DNA of 64,000 nucleotides from RGIG3102 sp045633415 (GTDB lineage: Bacteria; Bacillota; Clostridia; Oscillospirales; Ruminococcaceae): contig JAZQYH010000061.1 in assembly GCA_045633415.1 (NCBI GenBank), positions 10,221 to 74,220 of the forward strand, read 5' to 3'. Shown here one piece after another: positions 59,236 through 64,000 of the stretch. The stretch's first letter is position 1, and each line of letters starts with the position of its first letter. The notes under the pieces were generated by a model. It was not told the DNA's origin. It was given only the letters and a program-made list of their open reading frames with translations, and ran no database searches. A program made the position numbers and the translations under genes.

Positions 59236-59252
59236 AGTATTTTAATACTATT
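59233..59252. promoter_or_regulatory. Palindrome overlapping -35 region of GNAT gene
   Basis: AATAGTATT-TT-AATACTATT, perfect 9-bp arms, lies immediately upstream of a TATAAT (59258-59263, plus strand) that probably serves the acetyltransferase gene. No good -35 is seen, so an activator is conceivable. Confidence 0.5.
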
Positions 59253-59292
59253 CATGCTATAATTAAACAAACCAAAGTTATCTGGAGGCATT

Positions 59293-60072
59293 ATGACTAA
59301 TCAGGATATACTCAATATTGCCCTTAAACAGTCTGCATATGATTGTAACTGCCAAGCGGAAGATTTTCTTTCTGATAAAAATAAAATAGTATTATCTGTA
59401 AAAAACGAAAAAGCAAGAGCTTATCTGCCACTGCCATTTGAATTTGACATGGTGTCTTACGGCAACAATGTAGTTGTACAGGTAAGCCCACGAATGAAAG
59501 ATATAGCCCAGTGGTACACAGATAAATACCCAGCACAGCACTGTTTTGAATCACCTAATATAATTGCATTAAATGAAAAACTGGCTCAATTTGGATATAA
59601 AGTGTGTTTTATGGCAGAGTATTTTCTGCCAGATTTGGATTATTTAAAAGAACTTCCTTGTAAATATACACTTAAAGTTTTGCAACCAGAAGATTTCCAG
59701 CAATATTATACCGACCAGTGGAGCAATGCCCTGTCCAGCAAACGTAAGCATCTGGATATGCTGGCTGTAGGTGCCTTTGATGGGGATAAACTGGTTGGTT
59801 TAGCTGGCTGTTCTGCTGACTGTGAAGAAATGTACCAGATTGGTGTAGATGTACTGCCAGAATACCGCAGACAAGGAATAGCCAGCGCTATCACTGCTAA
59901 ACTTGCCATTGAAACATTCAAACTGGGTAAAGTTCCATTTTACTGTGCGGCTTGGTGTAACATCAAATCTGTAAGAAATGCCATCAAAAGTGGTTTCAGA
60001 CCTGCATGGGTAGAACTTACAGCCAGAGATTCAAAATTTGTGGACGAAATGAATGAATTGGACAAGGAGTAA
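59293..60072 (+). CDS. GNAT family N-acetyltransferase
   Basis: The 259-residue protein has a C-terminal GNAT domain with the acetyl-CoA motif IGVDVLPEYRRQGIASAITAKLA (residues about 182-204) and the following helix and strand CNIKSVRNAIKSGF. The N-terminal half (about residues 1-125) is an extra domain with no motif that I recognise. The substrate is unknown. GGAGG precedes the ATG. It is divergent from polY and followed six bases later by a polysaccharide deacetylase gene. Confidence 0.85.
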   Translation: MTNQDILNIALKQSAYDCNCQAEDFLSDKNKIVLSVKNEKARAYLPLPFEFDMVSYGNNVVVQVSPRMKDIAQWYTDKYPAQHCFESPNIIALNEKLAQFGYKVCFMAEYFLPDLDYLKELPCKYTLKVLQPEDFQQYYTDQWSNALSSKRKHLDMLAVGAFDGDKLVGLAGCSADCEEMYQIGVDVLPEYRRQGIASAITAKLAIETFKLGKVPFYCAAWCNIKSVRNAIKSGFRPAWVELTARDSKFVDEMNELDKE

Positions 60073-60078
60073 TCTTCT

Positions 60079-60894
60079 ATGATAAAGAGACTGTATCCTA
60101 ACGGTAAAGCAAAGGCATTCAATATAACCTACGATGATGGTGTTACACAGGATATCCGTTTTGTAGAATTACTGAACAAATACAATTTAAAAGGTACTTT
60201 TAATCTTAATTCACAGCTGATGAAAGAGGAATTTCGGTGGGTGCATGAAACAGGTATGGTTGTAAAACGAATACCTGTAGATAAAGTTGTAAATCTGTAT
60301 AAAAAACACGAGGTTGCAAGCCACACACTGACACACCCATATATGCATGATATGGGTAAAGCTGAAATTATGTATCAGCTATCTGAAGATAAGAAGAATC
60401 TGGAGCAAATTTTCAATCAGAAAATATCAGGTTTTGCAGTGCCTTTCAGTTATTACAGCCCACTTATTGCAGAATGTGCAAAAGAGTGTGGTTTTGAATA
60501 TGCCATATGTTCTGATGAGAGCTATACATATACCCCACCGCAAGATTATTACTGGTGGGCTGCTGGTGCTTTTCATCTGAATCCACAATGGCGCTGTTTT
60601 GCAGAAGAATTTTTTGCAACAGATGCTGAACTTGCATTATGCCAGATAGTAGGACACTCCTATGATTTGGATGCTGAAAATATGTGGGAAGAAATGGAAT
60701 CTTTCTTTTCCCGTATAGCAAAGGATGACTGCATCGAATCAATGACCAATATTGAATTGGTAAGATACTTAAAAGCAATCAGAAATGCAACCGTGACAGA
60801 CCATTATATCGAAAACAACTCTGATGCAAGACTGTGGTTTTCTATAAACGGAGAAACTGTTTGTGTATCTGCAAATGAAAAATATTATTTTTAA
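60079..60894 (+). CDS. Polysaccharide deacetylase family protein
   Basis: The 271-residue protein is a NodB-fold carbohydrate esterase. FNITYDDGVTQD (Asp-Asp metal/catalytic motif) lies near the N-terminus, followed by GTFNLN, HEVASHTLTHPYMH (His-x3-His metal ligands) and a late VGHSYDLDAENMW. There is no signal peptide, so it is probably cytoplasmic, acting on a small sugar or unknown amide rather than cell wall. It is co-transcribed with the GNAT gene. AAGGAG precedes the ATG. Confidence 0.87.
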   Translation: MIKRLYPNGKAKAFNITYDDGVTQDIRFVELLNKYNLKGTFNLNSQLMKEEFRWVHETGMVVKRIPVDKVVNLYKKHEVASHTLTHPYMHDMGKAEIMYQLSEDKKNLEQIFNQKISGFAVPFSYYSPLIAECAKECGFEYAICSDESYTYTPPQDYYWWAAGAFHLNPQWRCFAEEFFATDAELALCQIVGHSYDLDAENMWEEMESFFSRIAKDDCIESMTNIELVRYLKAIRNATVTDHYIENNSDARLWFSINGETVCVSANEKYYF

Positions 60895-60900
60895 ATAAAA

Positions 60901-60947
60901 GAACCCCACTGAAAAGCGGAACATCGCTGAATCAACGGGGTTCACTT
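60901..60947 (+). terminator. Possible long hairpin after deacetylase gene
   Basis: GAACCCC and GGGGTTC pair around a 33-base interior that has its own short stem (AGCG/CGCT). Only a short T stretch follows, so it may be a terminator or another RNA structure. Confidence 0.4.
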
Positions 60948-61050
60948 TTGAAAAAGTAAACAACTGCTTCTCCCCCATAATTCACCGACCTTTATATTTT
61001 AATTGGCAATTTTTCACCTGAATAATCCCCTTATCTAATATATTACATCA
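60948..61050. other. Intergenic stretch without recognised content
   Basis: AT-rich sequence between the deacetylase gene and the surface-protein terminator. I see no ORF of interest, no promoter in either direction that is convincing, and no repeat. Confidence 0.5.
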
Positions 61051-61081
61051 AAAAAGCACTACCATATGGGTAGTGCTTTTT
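61051..61081 (-). terminator. Terminator of the surface protein gene
   Basis: A 13-bp stem, AAAAAGCACTACC / GGTAGTGCTTTTT, with a 5-base loop lies about 50 bases beyond the stop codon and has T runs on both strands. Confidence 0.88.
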
Positions 61082-61134
61082 CATTTTTTGAATATTTTTA
61101 TTCATTTCAACAAACCATCATCAGATGGACACGC

Positions 61135-64000
61135 CTAGAGCATATCGATAGTAACTGTGTCTGTCTGAACACTGTTGCCGTACTGGTCTGTTACTACACA
61201 ATAAATCTGTCTGCCAGCGCGTGTAGAATTCATTGATACAGAGTAAGTCTTGGATTTAAAGCTGTCTGTTACAAGGAACTTGCTGCTTGATTTGTTTTTG
61301 TAGTACCAAGTGTATGTCAGACCGTCGCCTTCTGCTTCAACCACAACTTTTGCAGTTTTACCGCTTGCAACTGTTACAGACTGTGGCTGTGTAATGATTT
61401 TTGCCACGATTTTGCTGCGTTCAAACTCTGCTGTAACAGTATGGTCACCGGTAACAACGAATGTGTTGCCTTCGATTGCCATGCCGTCTACATAAATAGC
61501 TTTCAGCTGGTAGCCTGCCGCAGGTGTAGCTGTAACTGTCACAGTTTCGCCTGCTTTTGCTGTAGCTTTGTCTACTGTAACTGTGCCGTTGTCGCTGTAA
61601 TCTGTGGAAATAGTTTTGAATACAAAACGGATAAGGTCTGTTGGGAAGTCAGAACTGTCGTATTCCCCTACAAATATCTCTATATTTGCCCAATCTGTTT
61701 TTGAGCCGTTGTAGAAAATATCTGTCAGAGCTGGGCAGTTTTCAAAGGTGTTTTCACCAATTCTCTTTACACTATTCGGAATTGTAATTTCTTTCAAGCC
61801 AGAGCAATGTGAAAATGCATACTCGTCAATAAGTGTTACCTGTTCAGGCAAAACAACACTTTCCAAGCTATTGCATCCAGAAAATGCATCTCGTCCAATA
61901 ACTGTTACACTATTAGGTATTTCAATAGTTTTAAGTGAGTAACAACTGTTCAACAAACCAATTGCGATAACAGTCAGTCCTTCTGGCAGATTAATGCTTT
62001 CCAGTGCATAACAATGGGCAAAAGTATCCATACCTATTGCAGTTACTGTTGATGGGATATCGATGTTTTTCAAAGAATAGCAAGCGAAGAATGCACCCCA
62101 TCCTATAGCTTCCAACCCTTCAGGCAGGCTTACCTGTGCCAGATTTTCAAAGTTGGAGAATGCCTGTGCGCCAATGTATGTTATACCATCTTCAACTACA
62201 AGTGTTTTGATATCATTTCTGTAATCATACCAATCATTGTCTTCAGGCCATACTTCAATATCATACATTTTGCCACTGCCACTGATAACCATCTTGTCGC
62301 CTGTGCTATCAGCATCTGTATCCCACAGTTCCCAACGTGTGCTGCTACCACAGTAACCGCCATTGATATAAGAATCAACAAATTCTGCAGAAACAACATG
62401 GGCTTTTGTCACTTCAAACTGTGCTGTGCCAGAGATATGGTCTGTGGAATAAACTACATTTTCCAGTTTTACGCCGTCAACGTAGATGGCTTTCAGCAGG
62501 AACCCTGGTGCAGAGCCTGCTGTGATTGTCACAGTTTCGCCTGCTTTAGCTGTAGCTTTGTCTACTGTAACTGTGCCGTTTGCAGGAGCGATAACGCTGA
62601 TTGGATAGCTTATTAAACCGATAGTAACTGTATCAGTTCTTACGCTGTTGCCGTATTTGTCTGTAATTACACAGTACAGCTGTCTGTCATCGCGTGCGGC
62701 TGTCATAGCGACAGAGTATTTGTTTGTCTTAAAGGCTGTTGTGATTCTGAATCTGGAATCAGCTTCGCCTTTGTTTTTAAAGTACCACTGATATGTCAGA
62801 CCGTCGCCCTCTACTTCCACTGTTACTGTGGCTGTTTTACCCATTGCAACTTCCACGCTCTGTGGCTGTGAAACAAGTTTTACCACATTGCCCATAATCA
62901 TAGTAACTGTGTCTGTTGTAGCTGTGTAGCCGTATTTGTCGGTTACTACACAATACAGCTGTCTGCCGTTGCTTGTGGAGCTTGCTTTAGTTGAGTAAAC
63001 ATTTGTTGTGTAAGATGATTTTGTAAACTCTGTTTTGCCTGTGTCTTTAAAATACCACTGATATTTAAGACCATCGCCCTCTGCTTCCACAGTGATGTTA
63101 GTTTTCTGACCTTTTGCCACTACTTCGTTCTGTGGCTGTACTGTGATTTTTACAGGTACTGCCATCTTCATTGTAACTGTATCTGTTGTTACGCTGTTGC
63201 CGTACTTGTCTGTAATCACACAGTATACCTGTCTGCCGTCTTTTGCAGAGTTCATAGAAGTATTATAGCTTGTGGATTTAAAGTCTGTGGATTTTGTAAA
63301 CTTGGTTGCTCCAGCATTTTTGAAATACCAAGTGTATTTCAGACCATCGCCCTGTGCCACTACTTTAATGCCTGTTTTCACACCTTCTTTTACTGTCACA
63401 GATTTTGGCTGTGTTGTAATCTTAAGCGGTGTGTACATTGTGATTGTAACAGTTTCAGTTGTTACGCTTTCGCCATACTGGTCTGTTACTACACAGTATA
63501 CTTGTCTGCCGTTCTTGGCAGATGTCATTTCTGTTGTGTAAGCATTTGTTGTGTAAGATGATTTTGTGAATTCTGTTTTGCTTGTGTCTTTGTAATACCA
63601 CTGATATGTCAGACCATCGCCAACTGCTTCAACTGCTACAGCTGTCATAGTGCCTTTTTCTACCAGGGCATCCTGTGGTTGTTTTGTAATTTTTGCGTAG
63701 TTTTTAGCAATAAATTCTGCTGTAACAGTGTGGTTGCCAGTTACTTTGAATGTGTTGCCACTGATTTCTTTGCCATCAACAAAAATTGCTATCAATCTGT
63801 AGTCTGCATCTGGTGCAACTGTAATTGTTACAGTTTCACCCACTGTTGCTGTAGCTTTGTCCACTGTAACTGTACCATTTTCTGGGCTTGTTACTGTGAT
63901 TGGATATTCAACAGCTACGAATTCTGCAGAAACAGTATGTTTGCCAGTTACTTTGAATGTATTGCCTTCGATTGCTACGCCATCAACGAGGATTGCTGTC
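61135..64000 (-). CDS. Large modular surface protein: Ig-like, B-repeat and BspA-type leucine-rich repeats (3' part of gene)
   Basis: The frame is open through base 64000, so only the C-terminal ~954 residues are visible; the apparent ATG at 63864 is internal. In order there is a partial and a full B-repeat-like module (VDGxxIxGNTFxVTGxHTVxAEF) and four tandem Ig-like domains of about 90 residues (each with EGDGLxYxWYxK and GRQxYCVxTDxYGxS). A third B-like module, about seven 23-residue LRR_5/BspA repeats, a further B-like module and a fifth Ig-like domain complete the order. The protein ends at that Ig domain without LPxTG or membrane anchor. It is probably secreted or surface-attached by its missing N-terminal part, for adhesion. 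Confidence 0.85.
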   Translation of the reverse strand, partial: TAILVDGVAIEGNTFKVTGKHTVSAEFVAVEYPITVTSPENGTVTVDKATATVGETVTITVAPDADYRLIAIFVDGKEISGNTFKVTGNHTVTAEFIAKNYAKITKQPQDALVEKGTMTAVAVEAVGDGLTYQWYYKDTSKTEFTKSSYTTNAYTTEMTSAKNGRQVYCVVTDQYGESVTTETVTITMYTPLKITTQPKSVTVKEGVKTGIKVVAQGDGLKYTWYFKNAGATKFTKSTDFKSTSYNTSMNSAKDGRQVYCVITDKYGNSVTTDTVTMKMAVPVKITVQPQNEVVAKGQKTNITVEAEGDGLKYQWYFKDTGKTEFTKSSYTTNVYSTKASSTSNGRQLYCVVTDKYGYTATTDTVTMIMGNVVKLVSQPQSVEVAMGKTATVTVEVEGDGLTYQWYFKNKGEADSRFRITTAFKTNKYSVAMTAARDDRQLYCVITDKYGNSVRTDTVTIGLISYPISVIAPANGTVTVDKATAKAGETVTITAGSAPGFLLKAIYVDGVKLENVVYSTDHISGTAQFEVTKAHVVSAEFVDSYINGGYCGSSTRWELWDTDADSTGDKMVISGSGKMYDIEVWPEDNDWYDYRNDIKTLVVEDGITYIGAQAFSNFENLAQVSLPEGLEAIGWGAFFACYSLKNIDIPSTVTAIGMDTFAHCYALESINLPEGLTVIAIGLLNSCYSLKTIEIPNSVTVIGRDAFSGCNSLESVVLPEQVTLIDEYAFSHCSGLKEITIPNSVKRIGENTFENCPALTDIFYNGSKTDWANIEIFVGEYDSSDFPTDLIRFVFKTISTDYSDNGTVTVDKATAKAGETVTVTATPAAGYQLKAIYVDGMAIEGNTFVVTGDHTVTAEFERSKIVAKIITQPQSVTVASGKTAKVVVEAEGDGLTYTWYYKNKSSSKFLVTDSFKSKTYSVSMNSTRAGRQIYCVVTDQYGNSVQTDTVTIDML
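61717..62208 (-). repeat. BspA-type leucine-rich repeats (LRR_5)
   Basis: About seven tandem ~69-base units encode 23-residue repeats of the form IxxIGxxAFxxCxxLxxIxIPxxV. They lie inside the surface protein. BspA-type repeats are common in gut and oral bacteria. Confidence 0.85.
62614..63690 (-). repeat. Four tandem Ig-like domain repeats
   Basis: Four units of about 270 bases encode similar 88-91-residue domains with recurring GDGLxYxWY and GRQxYCVxTDxYG. A fifth copy lies apart at about 61141-61401. Similarity at the DNA level suggests recent duplication and a chance of copy-number change by recombination. Confidence 0.85.

Noticed and set aside
63731..63864. ATG at 63864 as start of the surface protein
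   Set aside because: The same frame continues without a stop to base 64000 and encodes another copy of the same B-repeat module, so the start lies beyond the window.
61135..64000. Regular repeats as a possible CRISPR array
   Set aside because: The repeats are in frame, about 69 and 270 bases long, degenerate, and encode recognisable protein domains.

Overview
The window reads as a chromosomal segment of a low-GC, Gram-positive, probably endospore-forming anaerobe of the class Clostridia, most likely a gut commensal. The evidence is a SpoIVFA/SpoIVFB-like pair, DivIVA/SepF/YlmH division genes, an NfnAB electron-bifurcating transhydrogenase, strong AGGAGG ribosome-binding sites with several TTG/GTG starts, and a BspA/Ig-type surface protein. 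No genus can be named from the sequence alone. I see no insertion sequence, prophage, CRISPR array or obvious pseudogene.

Left part (1-31 kb): after the 3' part of a CapA-type phosphoesterase gene (1-1052), nearly all genes lie on the minus strand. In transcription order, 31019 to 10294 is one long housekeeping run: radC-uvrB-uvrA-miaB-ylbF/ricA-mutS-mutL-miaA (DNA repair and tRNA modification), then hlyD-like-yggS-sepF-ylmH-divIVA-lspA-rluD (cell division and envelope), then a HAD phosphatase and a two-subunit transketolase. Separate units follow: nfnA-nfnB; spoIVFA-spoIVFB-TIGR03960 radical SAM-DUF2344; and rplS-lepB-rbgA-rnhB-yraN. The rplS unit has a clear promoter and a three-hairpin leader.

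Middle part (31-54 kb) is an accessory metabolic region of small units. It holds a second RluA-type synthase with a GT-C-like membrane protein; a transporter followed by two paralogous amidohydrolases, preceded by a 45-codon leader ORF with an unusually extended Shine-Dalgarno; a D-2-hydroxyacid dehydrogenase; a YfcE phosphodiesterase; a YjbR/CbxX-type AAA+ pair that may start leaderless; and two separate pairs of nucleoside hydrolases. It also holds a YtcJ amidohydrolase, an M20 amidohydrolase, a Crp/Fnr regulator beside thioredoxin, tRNA-Leu(UAA), a TRIC channel and cytidine deaminase. The theme is scavenging of nucleosides and of small peptides or acyl-amino acids.

Right part (54-64 kb): an amino-sugar operon encodes an XRE helix-turn-helix domain fused in frame to a complete phosphoglucosamine mutase, a GlmU-like left-handed beta-helix protein and NagB. 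Palindromes lie at its own promoter. Next come yolD with a Y-family DNA polymerase, divergent from a GNAT acetyltransferase and a polysaccharide deacetylase. The window closes with the C-terminal ~950 residues of a very large surface protein made of Ig-like, B-repeat-like and BspA-type leucine-rich repeats.

The best candidates for something undescribed are the HTH-GlmM fusion with its palindromic promoter, a near-identical operator-like palindrome shared between that promoter and the Y-polymerase promoter, and the leader-ORF/transporter/twin-amidohydrolase operon.
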